Source of the DNA: Neobacillus paridis
GTDB taxonomy: Bacteria > Bacillota > Bacilli > Bacillales > Cytobacillaceae
Assembly (NCBI RefSeq): GCF_016765675.1
Contig: NZ_JAESWB010000134.1
Coordinates: 62,001 to 126,000, forward strand
Direction of reading: 5' to 3'
DNA length: 64,000 nt
Shown here: in pieces, positions 15,238 to 24,118 of the stretch
How positions within the stretch are numbered: position 1 is the stretch's first letter
Layout of the letters: every line of letters begins with the position of its first letter
Position numbers and translations under genes: made by a program
Notes under the pieces: model-generated
The model's input: the letters and a program-made list of their open reading frames with translations, nothing else
Databases searched by the model: none
Told to the model about the DNA's origin: nothing

Positions 15238-17475
15238 AAAAATTTTCTTTTGTAATAGTTTAACCAGTTTAGTTGGAAGCTGTTCTATCCTTGGAATACT
15301 GATGTAATTCTTATAGATGCTTGCGATTTTGTCTTGCCCATTCCCAATGGCACAACCAATCGTAGTAATCCCTTTTTTCTGGTATTCCTCTACTACAAGG
15401 GCAGCATCTACTTGAGCAGCTTTCCCCGAAAAGATGCTTCCGTTTATAGAGTGGAATGGTTCTCCATCTGAAATGACGATCAAGAGTCTATCTTTTTGAG
15501 GTTGTTTCATCAAGTATTCACATGCGTACTTTAATGAAACCCCCTCCCTTGTATTTTGCTTATAGTTGATGCGAGCAAGATTTGCTTTTTGATCTTTGAT
15601 CGGCTTTTCAAACACGATGTAGTGTTGGTGTTCTACGATCGGCTGTTGGTAAACGGCATTATGACCAATGACCGCAAAAGGAATCTTTAGTGACTCACAC
15701 ACTTCAGCAAGAAGAACACACGCTTTTTGGGCATGTTCATAGCGACTATGTTCCTGCATAGACCCCGATTCATCTACCAAGACCAACACAGCCAAATCTG
15801 CTTCGTCTGACTTTTCCTTCTTTTGGTAAAAAATGTTTCCATCTTTTCTCCAAAGTCCCGTTTGATTCAGATGGCCATTGGCAAGACCTGTATACTTCTC
15901 CTCCTGATTGTAGCGAATGAGATATTGCAGCTTCTTGGTTAAATTTCTCGATAGTACCCGAACAGATGCCTGGATTCGCTCGAAACGATTTTTCAAGGTG
16001 TCGGATGGAGAGAAGTCGTATTTTGTGATCACTTGTATGCCTTTGTGTCGATCGGAATACTTAATCCCGTTTCGAAGGTGATGTTTTACCTCCTCTTCAC
16101 GGCTTTGGTTTTGTTTTTGGGCCGCTTCTTCCTTCTCCATTTCAGACATCGTTTCTTCCAGTTCCTTTTGCATTTCCTTAAGAAGTCCTTCTAGTTCTTC
16201 ATCCGTTTCCTCTGCATCGGTTTCTTTAGAAGTAGCGTTCTCCTCATCCTGTTCAGAGTTCGAATGAGCTCCGTTTTCTAATTCAGAGCTGCCCGAATTT
16301 TGATTGGATTTGCTTAAAGGACTGTCGGATTGAGAATCTCCTTCAAGGGAATCACCATTTTGATCAGCGTCAGAGCCACTTTCTTCAGAAGTGTCATCAT
16401 CACCCGAATGATTCTCATTCGATTCCTCATCTTCTTCTTTTTCTTCATCGTCTGAAGAGCCGTTTCCTCCTTTGGCATCATCTTCGTCCGCTTCCTCTTC
16501 TTTTTCATGTTCGGAAGAGCCGTTGCCGGAAGGAGAAGATTGTTCACACTTTTCTTTTTGTTCATCCGACTGCTTTTCGTTTTGCCCTTTTGAAGAAGAC
16601 TCTTCTCCTTTTTCTTTGGACTCTTCATTTTCATCGGATTGTTCGTTATTAGAAGTAGAAGGTTGAGGTTTAGATTTACGGAATTCTGTCGGATCATTTG
16701 GCATTGGGAGACCTTGCCCGTTACCTGACTCGTTCACATCATCCCCTTTTGGGTTTTCGAACAAATCAGCCAAATTTCCTTTTAGGATTTGTTCCTCGAT
16801 GAACGGTTCAGCAATGACCAGAAGGGCATCAGACTCCACTTGACGGTCAGCCGATGTTTTAGCAATACGCCCTTTATCCAAATGAGGTTTAGATTTTTCA
16901 AACGCCTCTATTAGGGCGGGATCAGAAAATTTCCCCTTCACACGACCAATGATGCCGTACTGTGCACAAGCAATTTGGTGTGCTTTTAAACGGTTTCCCT
17001 TTTTCTCCACTTCTTCTAAAGAAGGAAGTTTTTCAAAGGCTGTGTCATTCAAAAGGCGAATGTAAGGTGCAAGACCAGGGAACATGGTGCAGCCCGCCAT
17101 TTCAATTGCTTCGTCTTCCACGATGTTAAAATAGGATTTCCTCTGTATGATACGGAAGCGAGTCTCATCATCAGCACGTTTTGCTTCTTCTGCCATTTTC
17201 TTCACTGGCGAAAAATCAGTAAAGAGAATGTGGAACGCTTCATGTGCGATTTGACCGCGGACAGCGATGATTTTTTTAACAAGTGGCAAATGCTGTATCA
17301 TGCTGCTAGTAGGGTCTGCCCAAACCTTTTCGCCATCCGTGCAAACTTGGCCAGGCTGGAAAATGAGTTTATTTTTATAGTTACCGGTCACAGCACGCAG
17401 ATAGCGTTCACTTCTGGAACGAAAAGCCCCACTCATTAAAATCTTTAGATCATCCATCATGTTTTGGATACTCAT
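15229..17475 (-). CDS. VWA-domain protein with HExxH motif, partner of the MoxR ATPase
   Basis: 748 residues from an ATG at 17475 with AAGGAGAG 8 bases upstream. Around residue 77 there is an AHEAFH motif, the HExxH of a metallopeptidase-like domain (DUF2201-type N-domain). About residues 265-480 are a very acidic, Ser/Glu/Asp/Asn-rich linker that is surely disordered. The C-terminal 190 residues form a von Willebrand A domain with an intact MIDAS start, DESGSMQEHS. It follows the MoxR-type AAA gene by 76 bases. MoxR/VWA pairs act as remodelling chaperones for specific target proteins; which target is unknown. Confidence 0.88.
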   Translation of the reverse strand: MSIQNMMDDLKILMSGAFRSRSERYLRAVTGNYKNKLIFQPGQVCTDGEKVWADPTSSMIQHLPLVKKIIAVRGQIAHEAFHILFTDFSPVKKMAEEAKRADDETRFRIIQRKSYFNIVEDEAIEMAGCTMFPGLAPYIRLLNDTAFEKLPSLEEVEKKGNRLKAHQIACAQYGIIGRVKGKFSDPALIEAFEKSKPHLDKGRIAKTSADRQVESDALLVIAEPFIEEQILKGNLADLFENPKGDDVNESGNGQGLPMPNDPTEFRKSKPQPSTSNNEQSDENEESKEKGEESSSKGQNEKQSDEQKEKCEQSSPSGNGSSEHEKEEEADEDDAKGGNGSSDDEEKEEDEESNENHSGDDDTSEESGSDADQNGDSLEGDSQSDSPLSKSNQNSGSSELENGAHSNSEQDEENATSKETDAEETDEELEGLLKEMQKELEETMSEMEKEEAAQKQNQSREEEVKHHLRNGIKYSDRHKGIQVITKYDFSPSDTLKNRFERIQASVRVLSRNLTKKLQYLIRYNQEEKYTGLANGHLNQTGLWRKDGNIFYQKKEKSDEADLAVLVLVDESGSMQEHSRYEHAQKACVLLAEVCESLKIPFAVIGHNAVYQQPIVEHQHYIVFEKPIKDQKANLARINYKQNTREGVSLKYACEYLMKQPQKDRLLIVISDGEPFHSINGSIFSGKAAQVDAALVVEEYQKKGITTIGCAIGNGQDKIASIYKNYISIPRIEQLPTKLVKLLQKKIFKD

Positions 17476-17551
17476 ATTGATCTCTCCTTCATCGTCGATA
17501 ATAGGTGTAAAAAAAGGGGGAGGCACTCTAGCCATCCCCATCGAGTGCATC

Positions 17552-19075
17552 TTAAGCACGAACTCCTTGGAAGCGTGGATTAATGATGTCTTCAAAAATC
17601 TCTTTTTGAACATCTTCATCTTCATAGCAAACAGCCCAAACCATCGTTGACCAACTGGACTCCAAGATGTTACCGGTTGCTTTTACATCAGTTGCCCAAT
17701 TGACGAGGTTACGGATTGAGATGGATGCCCCATCAATTTGCTCTTCCTTGATTTTGTCTTTAATGGTCTTTGCCACATCGACCATTTTTTCGACGACTGC
17801 CCGATTTTTGTAGCCAGACTCACTCATCACAATTTGGATTTGTTTGTCACGGGACATATCTGTAAACTTCACCACACGGTTAAACCGGTTGATGAATGCT
17901 TGGTTCATTCGTTGTGTCCCGACGTAAGCTACATTCATACAGCCAAAGAATCGGAAATTGGGGTGACGATCCACGACTTCCCCACTCCGAAGGACAATTT
18001 GCCCCACTCCATCCAACATGTTGTTGAGAACACCCAAAACAGCTGGTTTTGCAAAGTTGATCTCATCGGCCACAAAGAAACCGCCATTTCGGAATGCTTG
18101 GACTAAAACTCCATCCTTCCATTCAAATCCGCCACCGGGAACAGGAACAAATCCTCCAATGAGGTCTAATTCTTCACTGTTCAGGCTTAAGTTTTGAACG
18201 TAAACGGGAGCATTTAATTCACGGCCTAAAATTCGGCAAGAAGTGGTTTTACTTGTCCCAGCATCCCCTATGAAGAGAGCAGTCAGCACATCTCCAGTAG
18301 GCAATTGCTTTAATAGTGGCTTCAAATGATCCGGCAAGTCCTTTCCGATGAGTTCTTGTTCACTTTTCTCCATCATGGCTTTTTCCTCATCTGTAAACTC
18401 ACGGTTCCATTCCATTTGTAGTGGGATAGCCGTGTTCTGAACAGGTTGAGCACCAGTAGGAGTGGTAATCGAGGTCGGAGTAGAGAAAACGCCATCTTTT
18501 TTCAGTAATTGTGGAGTTAAATCCATGGTAACAGTCCTTGGTTCATTCCCATCAAACTCTTCAATAGTGGCGCCATCAAAATATTCTTTGGCGTCAAAAT
18601 AGAGAGCGTCACATGCAATGAAGAAGTTTTTCTCATCCGTAATAATGGATGAAAAGTCCAATTCATTGTAGTGATTAGCGAGTTCTCCGCTCGGATTTTC
18701 TGCCATCTGAATAGCGGCAATCATCTCAAAGAGGTGATAGCAAAAACCGTTGGTAGCAGAACAAGTATGGTAGAAGGTTCTCGTAGATGGTTCATATTCC
18801 ATGACCATACTGCCGACAGGTCGTTCAAATTCCATGATGTAACGTTCATTGCCGCTGGTTTCGGTTTTCCCAAATGCTAGTACGTTTTTTTGCAATGAGG
18901 CTAGACCTTTACCCATGGAAAAGCTAATAATCGCCATTGGTTTTGAAAGCCCTCTTTGAGGACGGGTGTTACGATTGGAACAGTGAATAGAGCGGTCATT
19001 CCCTTTAAAAACCGTTCCTGGGATTTCACTTCTTCCTCGTGTAAAAGCCGCACTCACATTAAAAGTTACTGACAT
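17552..19075 (-). CDS. MoxR/CbbQ-type AAA+ ATPase
   Basis: 507 residues. Residues 1-230 are an unusual N-terminal region without recognised domain. A AAA+ module follows with Walker A GDAGTSKTTS near residue 273, Walker B FFVADEIN near 337 and FGCMNVAYVGT as sensor 1. The order of motifs fits the MoxR family, whose members work with VWA proteins encoded next door, as here. AGGAGGAG precedes the ATG. The long N-terminal extension is not typical for MoxR and could select the client. Confidence 0.88.
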   Translation of the reverse strand: MSVTFNVSAAFTRGRSEIPGTVFKGNDRSIHCSNRNTRPQRGLSKPMAIISFSMGKGLASLQKNVLAFGKTETSGNERYIMEFERPVGSMVMEYEPSTRTFYHTCSATNGFCYHLFEMIAAIQMAENPSGELANHYNELDFSSIITDEKNFFIACDALYFDAKEYFDGATIEEFDGNEPRTVTMDLTPQLLKKDGVFSTPTSITTPTGAQPVQNTAIPLQMEWNREFTDEEKAMMEKSEQELIGKDLPDHLKPLLKQLPTGDVLTALFIGDAGTSKTTSCRILGRELNAPVYVQNLSLNSEELDLIGGFVPVPGGGFEWKDGVLVQAFRNGGFFVADEINFAKPAVLGVLNNMLDGVGQIVLRSGEVVDRHPNFRFFGCMNVAYVGTQRMNQAFINRFNRVVKFTDMSRDKQIQIVMSESGYKNRAVVEKMVDVAKTIKDKIKEEQIDGASISIRNLVNWATDVKATGNILESSWSTMVWAVCYEDEDVQKEIFEDIINPRFQGVRA

Positions 19076-19234
19076 AGCAATCTCCTCCTAAATTATCGAA
19101 TAAATTTTCCCCAATGCGTCGAAACGTCCCCATTCGTCATGATTTATCAAAAGTGCGAAGGAAAACTTCAACACTATTGAGGACAAATTGAAAAAAAGAA
19201 GTTAAAAAATAGAATTTGAGAAAAATAGAGATTT

Positions 19235-19253
19235 AAAAAGGGAGTCTTCTCCC
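19235..19253 (-). terminator. Small terminator upstream of the MoxR gene
   Basis: GGGAG / CTCCC hairpin with T5 on the minus strand, in the 268-base gap between the MoxR gene and the gene ending at 19344. It partly separates the two genes. Confidence 0.5.
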
Positions 19254-19343
19254 ATAAAAAGAGGTTAAGTGAATTTTCTTTGAGGAAGAATCATAGGAGG
19301 AAGAGGCGAACGATTCGCCCCATTTAAAGAAAAAAGTAATAGT

Positions 19344-19919
19344 CTAGGCGCTTAATACGGCTTTAGCAGACTCGATGAGCTGTGCATCTCTTGGATTTTT
19401 AGCTTTGTATTTCGCTACAAACCATTCGAGATACCCACGGTCTTGGTCTTTAATCTCTTCCAATGTTTTCCCTTTGTGCTTGCCAAATGGGAATACATTG
19501 CTTGAAGTCGTGACATTTTCAGCTATCTCTACTTCGGAGTAGACTTGTCCTTCAAGTCCTAAAAGAGCAATTAATAGCCGGTCTTCAGCCCGCTTGTTGC
19601 TCATGATGATCGGAAATTGTGCTGCAATTCCTTCCACGTTGAATGGTCCCGCTTCCCCTAAAGCCGAAATCTCCACTCCGTTTTCATCAAAACCAAACGC
19701 GCGGTGAGCCACATAGGGAATCCCCTCCTGTGTTGGAATTGGCTGGAACTCTGGCACCACTCGGCTTACATACACACCAAACTCTTTTGCAATTCGCTTT
19801 AAGGGGGCATGTTTAATGACAGGGGTGTTCCCATCGTCCGTGTAGTAGTGGTCATCTTTCGCTACTTTTACTTCTTTCCCTTTGATTTTTAGCACCAAAT
19901 CATTTTTCGCCTCTAACAT
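19344..19919 (-). CDS. Protein with C-terminal DUF3820-like domain
   Basis: 191 residues. The last 55 residues (FPFGKHKGKTLEEI, then GYLEWFVAKYKAKNPRD) closely match the small domain called DUF3820, also found at the C-terminus of exonuclease X-type proteins, where it may bind nucleic acid. The first 130 residues are of unknown fold, with several beta-like stretches. It is upstream of the MoxR/VWA genes on the same strand, so it may be a client or cofactor, but this is inference. Confidence 0.7.
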   Translation of the reverse strand: MLEAKNDLVLKIKGKEVKVAKDDHYYTDDGNTPVIKHAPLKRIAKEFGVYVSRVVPEFQPIPTQEGIPYVAHRAFGFDENGVEISALGEAGPFNVEGIAAQFPIIMSNKRAEDRLLIALLGLEGQVYSEVEIAENVTTSSNVFPFGKHKGKTLEEIKDQDRGYLEWFVAKYKAKNPRDAQLIESAKAVLSA

Positions 19920-20072
19920 CTAGCAACACCTTCTCCTTCGTTTTGATATTTTTAGCCAATAGGCTGTAAAACCAAATAGACACTTAAAAAGGAACGGTTT
20001 CTCCGTTCATAAAGGGGAGAGGTATCCAGAGTAAAAGAACCTCAACTACCAAATGTCGTGGAATGTTTCAAA

Positions 20073-20405
20073 TTAAAAAATGATTGCAAAGATGAGGCCG
20101 ACAAAAAGAAGTGCATTTACGCCTAGCAAAGTCGTAATGAGGTTGAAGGATTTTTTCTTGTAGTCGCTACTCGCAGGCATAGCTTGGAACATTGCAAGAT
20201 TCGGATCAACTCCGGCATTTTTCATACTCTGCGTCATGTTCGCCATGTTCTGCGTGTGCATCCATAGTTCCATCATTTCTCGTTTTGACTGTGCCTCTTT
20301 ATGCTTTTGCATGAGTGTTCCGACAACAGAGAGCGGAACAGCCACAAACAAAAGAGCAGCACCTCCCATGACTATGTATTGCATCATATCAATAAAATTT
20401 ATCAT
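20073..20405 (-). CDS. Small two-segment membrane protein
   Basis: 110 residues from an ATG at 20405 preceded by AAGGGG. One membrane segment lies near the N-terminus (YIVMGGAALLFVAVPLSVVG) and one at the C-terminus (TLLGVNALLFVGLIFAIIF). Between them is a Met- and Gln-rich, probably coiled, soluble part. The upstream promoter at 20618-20646 is one of the best in the window and carries the shared motif. No family was recognised. Confidence 0.65.
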   Translation of the reverse strand: MINFIDMMQYIVMGGAALLFVAVPLSVVGTLMQKHKEAQSKREMMELWMHTQNMANMTQSMKNAGVDPNLAMFQAMPASSDYKKKSFNLITTLLGVNALLFVGLIFAIIF

Positions 20406-20617
20406 TCTAATTCCCCTTTTCCTTTTTAAATTATTTTTTTGAACTCTCCCCATAAGAAAACAAAATGGTTGGCGGTGAAAAAGGGAGAATTCCAACGGTT
20501 TCGGTTTATGATGCACATTCCCGCATGGAGGAAAAGAATGACCCTTGAAAAGCGGTTTTTTTCAAGAAGATTTTGATGTATGCAATACAAATATCATCAT
20601 TGCGTTCATATATACCT

Positions 20618-20646
20618 ATTATATTACGATATTCGTATTTAATCAA
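20618..20646 (-). promoter_or_regulatory. Promoter with motif GAATATCGTAATA in the spacer
   Basis: TTGATT (20641-20646) and TATAAT (20618-20623), 17 bp apart on the minus strand. The 13-bp motif occupies 20622-20634, running into the -10, so a protein bound there should block RNA polymerase. Confidence 0.75.
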
Positions 20647-20663
20647 GATATTCAGTTTACTGT

Positions 20664-20697
20664 AAAAAAATCCCCTCTTGTTTTAATCAAGAAGGGA
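20664..20697 (-). terminator. Terminator of the primase gene
   Basis: TCCCTTCTTG / CAAGAGGGGA stem (one G-U pair) followed by seven T residues on the minus strand, overlapping the end of the primase gene. Confidence 0.8.
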
Positions 20698-21688
20698 ATT
20701 TCCTTAAAAAAGCAATGGGATGGATTCTGTCAGTAAAAATCCGTACGTATTCTTCTTTGGAGACACTGCCGGGGTCTTTTCCTTCTGGGAATACCATGAT
20801 TCCATCAATCGGCATGTGTTTATCCATCAAGGACTGAATTGCTCTCTTTGCGGCGTTCCTTCCTGCATCGTCCCCATCAAAACCAATGATAACAGGTTTG
20901 GGTTTTTTTCTGATGAGTTCAATCTGTTCTTCGCTTAAAGAAGATCCTAAAACCGAAACCGTCCCAAACCCATACTCAAAGGCTTGAATGGTGTCTGTCA
21001 CCCCTTCATGGAGAATCCAAAACGGACTGTTTAAGACCAAATGATACCCATAGAGAACGTGTGATTTTTCAAATGGAAAAGCAGTATACAAATATTTTGG
21101 TACGCCCTTTTTATCAAAGTTTTCTCCTTCCCATCTCCCGCTGTTTCCAACCCATCTGCCTTCCTGGTCCCAAATGGGAAATACAATCCGATGATGGTAC
21201 CGTCCTCTTTCACAACGTTTGATTTGAAACCGTTCAATAGATGCTTGTGAGAACCGCGGATGCTTCAAAAGAGGAATGAGGCTTTTGGCTTCATGAGCTG
21301 AAACCAGCGGCAATTCCTTGACACTAGCTGGAAGATCTTCTTTCACCTTTTTATCTTCCAATGTAAAGGCAAATGGCCGTCGGAGCCTTCTTCCAGAAAG
21401 AGAAATTCCTTGCCAATGGGCTAAATCTTGGAGTGCTTTCTCATAGGAAACCTGATGAGCCATCTGATAGGCTTTGACGAAATTACCGATATGACCGCAA
21501 CGGGAATAACAATGAAAGTTTCGGGTCTTGGGATCATAAGCATAGTTATACTCACCGTCCCCTCCGTGAATCGGACATCTCCAGCGGTAATCCTTTCCTT
21601 TTCTTTTCAACTTCCATCCCATGAATTCAAAAAAATCTTCTGGTACAATTTGCTCAAGCAGCAGTTCTTCAACTGACGGTTTTCTCAC
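20687..21688 (-). CDS. DnaG-type primase with CHC2 zinc finger and Toprim domain
   Basis: About 333 residues. The N-terminal zinc finger is CHC2-like: WRCPIHGGDGEYNYAYD, then FHCYSRCGHIGNFV. A Toprim domain follows, with WILHEGVTDTIQAFEYG and IIGFDGDDAGRNAAKRA giving the Glu and DxD metal ligands. It is shorter than host DnaG and lacks the C-terminal helicase-binding domain, like many plasmid and phage primases. I prefer the GTG at 21688, which has GGTGG at good distance, over the ATG at 21703. A motif copy (21719-21731) lies just upstream, giving a very short leader. Confidence 0.88.
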   Translation of the reverse strand: MRKPSVEELLLEQIVPEDFFEFMGWKLKRKGKDYRWRCPIHGGDGEYNYAYDPKTRNFHCYSRCGHIGNFVKAYQMAHQVSYEKALQDLAHWQGISLSGRRLRRPFAFTLEDKKVKEDLPASVKELPLVSAHEAKSLIPLLKHPRFSQASIERFQIKRCERGRYHHRIVFPIWDQEGRWVGNSGRWEGENFDKKGVPKYLYTAFPFEKSHVLYGYHLVLNSPFWILHEGVTDTIQAFEYGFGTVSVLGSSLSEEQIELIRKKPKPVIIGFDGDDAGRNAAKRAIQSLMDKHMPIDGIMVFPEGKDPGSVSKEEYVRIFTDRIHPIAFLRKFPS

Positions 21689-21718
21689 ATTTTTCACCAC
21701 CATAAATGAATAATTTTT

Positions 21719-21731
21719 GAATATAGGAATA
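21719..21731 (-). promoter_or_regulatory. GAATATAGGAATA motif upstream of the primase gene
   Basis: Copy of the shared 13-bp motif about 30 bases upstream of the primase start, in AT-rich DNA. The -10 and -35 are not clear. Confidence 0.4.
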
Positions 21732-21814
21732 TTTTATCATAATCGTAAATCGCTTTTCTATTAAATTAGACATCAAGGGCTATCCGAAAAGTGGTTTTCA
21801 GCCCGAAAATTAAA

Positions 21815-21862
21815 AATAGAAAAACCCGCGAATGTTGATTTTATAGGCATTCTTGGGCTTTT
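21815..21862 (-). terminator. Probable terminator downstream of the remA-like gene
   Basis: On the minus strand GCCCAAGAATG and CATTCGCGGGT form an interrupted stem followed by TTTTTC, between the remA-like gene and the primase gene. Confidence 0.55.
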
Positions 21863-21908
21863 ATTTTCGGTGTTATTTACTCAAAAATAGACTTTCTGGA
21901 CAGTCCCA

Positions 21909-22160
21909 TTATGAATGTTCATCGTAATCTCCGTTTAGCCGGTTGGCTACGGTCTCGGGTTGGAGAGAGGTTAAAATGACATGATCGCTGTCGGTTATGA
22001 TAACCGAGCGGGTTCTCCTTCCACATGTGGCATCCAAACAAATGCCGTCTTCTTTTGCTTGGGAAATGATTCGTTTAATGGGGGCAGAATCGGGGCTGAC
22101 TACACACACCACTTTATCGGTGGACACACAATTCCCAAATCCAACATTAATCATTCTCAT
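21909..22160 (-). CDS. remA: RemA-family (DUF370) biofilm-matrix regulator
   Basis: 83 residues, full length. The sequence is a clear RemA relative: [25 protein letters not shown], the Arg-rich [18 protein letters not shown] and [10 protein letters not shown]. In Bacillus subtilis, RemA is a ring-shaped DNA-binding protein that activates extracellular-matrix operons. Here an additional copy sits directly beside the Tad pilus genes on a mobile element, so it may control pili or host biofilm genes. Two Cys residues (GNC and ATC) are unusual for the family as I remember it. AAAGGAGG precedes the ATG. Confidence 0.9.
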   Translation of the reverse strand: MRMINVGFGNCVSTDKVVCVVSPDSAPIKRIISQAKEDGICLDATCGRRTRSVIITDSDHVILTSLQPETVANRLNGDYDEHS

Positions 22161-22191
22161 GAAAAAAATACCTCCTTAAAGGGGAAATATA

Positions 22192-22223
22192 AAGCCCGAA
22201 AGGACAGGAACATTCCTTTAACG
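22192..22223 (-). terminator. Hairpin at the end of the tad-linked membrane protein gene
   Basis: On the minus strand GCCCGTTAAAGGA and TCCTTTCGGGC pair around a short loop, followed by TTTATATTT. It can end the pilus transcript before the remA-like gene, perhaps partially. Confidence 0.6.
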
Positions 22224-23066
22224 GGCGTCGATTTGGAATGTCCATGTGCCATTTTTCATATTGGTGACGTTCTCTAAAAGAAAATAGTCAGGTTGAAAGG
22301 AATGAGGGAGAGTAAAAACCAGAACAGCTTGATCACTTGTTCCAGGGGCAATGCCGTTTCCTGCAAATGTTGGTGGAATATTTCCCTTATCAAGTTCAGG
22401 GACAATGATCGTGCCGTCTTCTCCCACCAGTTTCAGCGTGTTAGCCATGAAGTAAACGGTTTCTTTTCCTTGGTTTTGCACTTCAAACGCCACCATCCAC
22501 TTGTTTTCTCGTTTTTTCTCTTTCACTATTTTCAGGGAAACCCCGTACATACTAGCTTCTTTTTTCACGTTATGAAGGGAAAGATCTTGTTTGACGATGT
22601 TTTCTAGAGGGGAAATGCGGTGTGTTTCGGCAGATTGTTGATGGGTTATGGAAACCAATATACCGAACACAAATCCAATGAGGGTTAGCACTATACCAAT
22701 CATCGCAAAATAGAAGGATTGGTTCTGCTTTGTTTGGGGAATGATTCTTTTCGGTTCTTCCTTTAATAGTTCAGACTCTTGTTTAACTTCTGTTGCCTCT
22801 TCTTTTTCTTTTCCCTCATCTAAAGAAAGTTTCACCTGATTTTTTTGCAAGAAGGCTTCCGCTTTTTTAAGTAACTTTCTTTCTTCTTCTAGCGGATTAG
22901 GATAGGTTTCCTTTTCTATTTTTGAGGTTTCATTCAGGGGCTGGTTCGAGATTTCATTTGGAGTATCTTCCTTTTCCATCTCATTCTTTAAATTCTCTGC
23001 TATGGATTCGAGAGAGATGTCTGTTTCTTTTTGATTCAAAACACCTCTTTTTCTTCTTCTCGCCAT
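22218..23066 (-). CDS. Membrane-anchored protein with DUF4352-like outer domain
   Basis: 282 residues from an ATG at 23066 with AGGAGGAG upstream. The first half is basic then Glu/Lys-rich and charged (cytoplasmic linker), followed by one membrane segment (FYFAMIGIVLTLIGFVFGILV, about 155-175). The outer part looks like the immunoglobulin-like DUF4352 fold: KWMVAFEVQNQGKETVYF, LVGEDGTIIVPELDKG and GTSDQAVLVFTLP. It is the last gene of the Tad cluster and may be a pilus-associated surface protein. Confidence 0.7.
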   Translation of the reverse strand: MARRRKRGVLNQKETDISLESIAENLKNEMEKEDTPNEISNQPLNETSKIEKETYPNPLEEERKLLKKAEAFLQKNQVKLSLDEGKEKEEATEVKQESELLKEEPKRIIPQTKQNQSFYFAMIGIVLTLIGFVFGILVSITHQQSAETHRISPLENIVKQDLSLHNVKKEASMYGVSLKIVKEKKRENKWMVAFEVQNQGKETVYFMANTLKLVGEDGTIIVPELDKGNIPPTFAGNGIAPGTSDQAVLVFTLPHSFQPDYFLLENVTNMKNGTWTFQIDAR

Positions 23067-23134
23067 GTATGTTTGCTCCTCCTGTCTGGTTGTTTTTTTA
23101 GAAAAAATAAGAAAGAAGGAAGAAAAAGTCTTCC

Positions 23135-23635
23135 TTACTTCGGTTGGGCCGTAGCCCATGATTCGCGGGAAGTTTCCCAATAGTCAATCCCAACTAGCCT
23201 TGCTACCGTCAACTTGATACGGACTTTTGCTCGAATATTGATTTTTCCATCTGAATAGTTTGCGTCCCCTTCATTTGGGTTCTTGATGTATTCGACTAAT
23301 TCTGCTTTATCCTTCAAGTATTTATTAAAATTTTCGTTGAAATATCGGTCGGCAGCATTAGGACCGTCTGGGGTTGGAATGACGGCATATGGGGGATTGA
23401 GTCCATCGTCGATGGTAACAGCGGTATTGGCGGCAGCGAGGGTAGCAGCATCAATCGTACTTTGAAGTTGTTGTTGGATGACGTAGGTTCTTCCCATATC
23501 TAGTATCAACCCCGTTAAAATACACAAAGCGGGAAGCAAAAAAGCGTAAAGAGCAAGAGCGCCGCCTTTTTGATTTTTAGAAAAATCCTTTGCTTTTTCT
23601 TTCACCAATGCCAAAAAGAGCATCGTATTTAACAT
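23135..23635 (-). CDS. TadG-like pseudopilin/pilus assembly protein
   Basis: 166 residues. After a basic start the protein has KGGALALYAFLLPALCILTG, then DMGRTYVIQQQLQSTIDAATLAAA, which is typical of the TadG/TadE-like N-terminal anchor. The C-terminal part, exposed outside, is about 110 residues, much shorter than in Gram-negative TadG. It follows the TadE-like gene and is part of the pilus operon. The ribosome site is AAAGGGGG. Confidence 0.8.
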   Translation of the reverse strand: MLNTMLFLALVKEKAKDFSKNQKGGALALYAFLLPALCILTGLILDMGRTYVIQQQLQSTIDAATLAAANTAVTIDDGLNPPYAVIPTPDGPNAADRYFNENFNKYLKDKAELVEYIKNPNEGDANYSDGKINIRAKVRIKLTVARLVGIDYWETSRESWATAQPK

Positions 23636-23653
23636 CTTTTTGACCCCCTTTTC

Positions 23654-24094
23654 TTAAGGCGCGTTTTCAATGGAAAGTTGAATATTTCCCAGTACGGTTG
23701 CACTTGATCCCGACCTATCCCAATTTGTACCGGGGACTGGAAACAGGGTCTTCATGTTGTAAGTGATATTCACATCAAGGGGCTCCCCTTTTACCCATCC
23801 ATTTGGGGCAGATATATCGGCCTTAACCTCTGATTCTTCGATGAACGGTAGCTTTTTAACAAAATTTTTGATCGTCGTTTTTCCTTGTGTTTGGGCTGTC
23901 GCTAAATCTGGCTGTGTAACTCCCACGCGGGCTCCCTCATATGCCGCCATTTGCATGGTGAGTTTGGAAAACATGAGCTGACCACCTGAAATAATCATCC
24001 CAATAAGCATCACCATGACGGGCAAAATAAGTGCAAATTCTGCTAAACTTTGAGCCTTTTTACTTTTTTGAAAATGTCGTGCGCGTTTCAGCAT
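23654..24094 (-). CDS. tadE: TadE-like pseudopilin
   Basis: 146 residues. The N-terminal hydrophobic helix follows the pattern KKAQSLAEFALILPVMVMLI, the characteristic TadE signature including the Glu of pseudopilins. The rest forms a small extracellular domain. Such minor pilins are processed by the TadV peptidase, encoded next, and help pilus assembly. AGGAGG precedes the ATG at 24094. Confidence 0.85.
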   Translation of the reverse strand: MLKRARHFQKSKKAQSLAEFALILPVMVMLIGMIISGGQLMFSKLTMQMAAYEGARVGVTQPDLATAQTQGKTTIKNFVKKLPFIEESEVKADISAPNGWVKGEPLDVNITYNMKTLFPVPGTNWDRSGSSATVLGNIQLSIENAP

Positions 24095-24118
24095 AGAATG
24101 AATACCTCCTATTTGGTT

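Noticed and set aside
16314..16697. Lysine-rich open frame opposite or within the acidic linker
   Set aside because: It is a shifted frame of the Glu/Ser/Asp repeat in the VWA gene.
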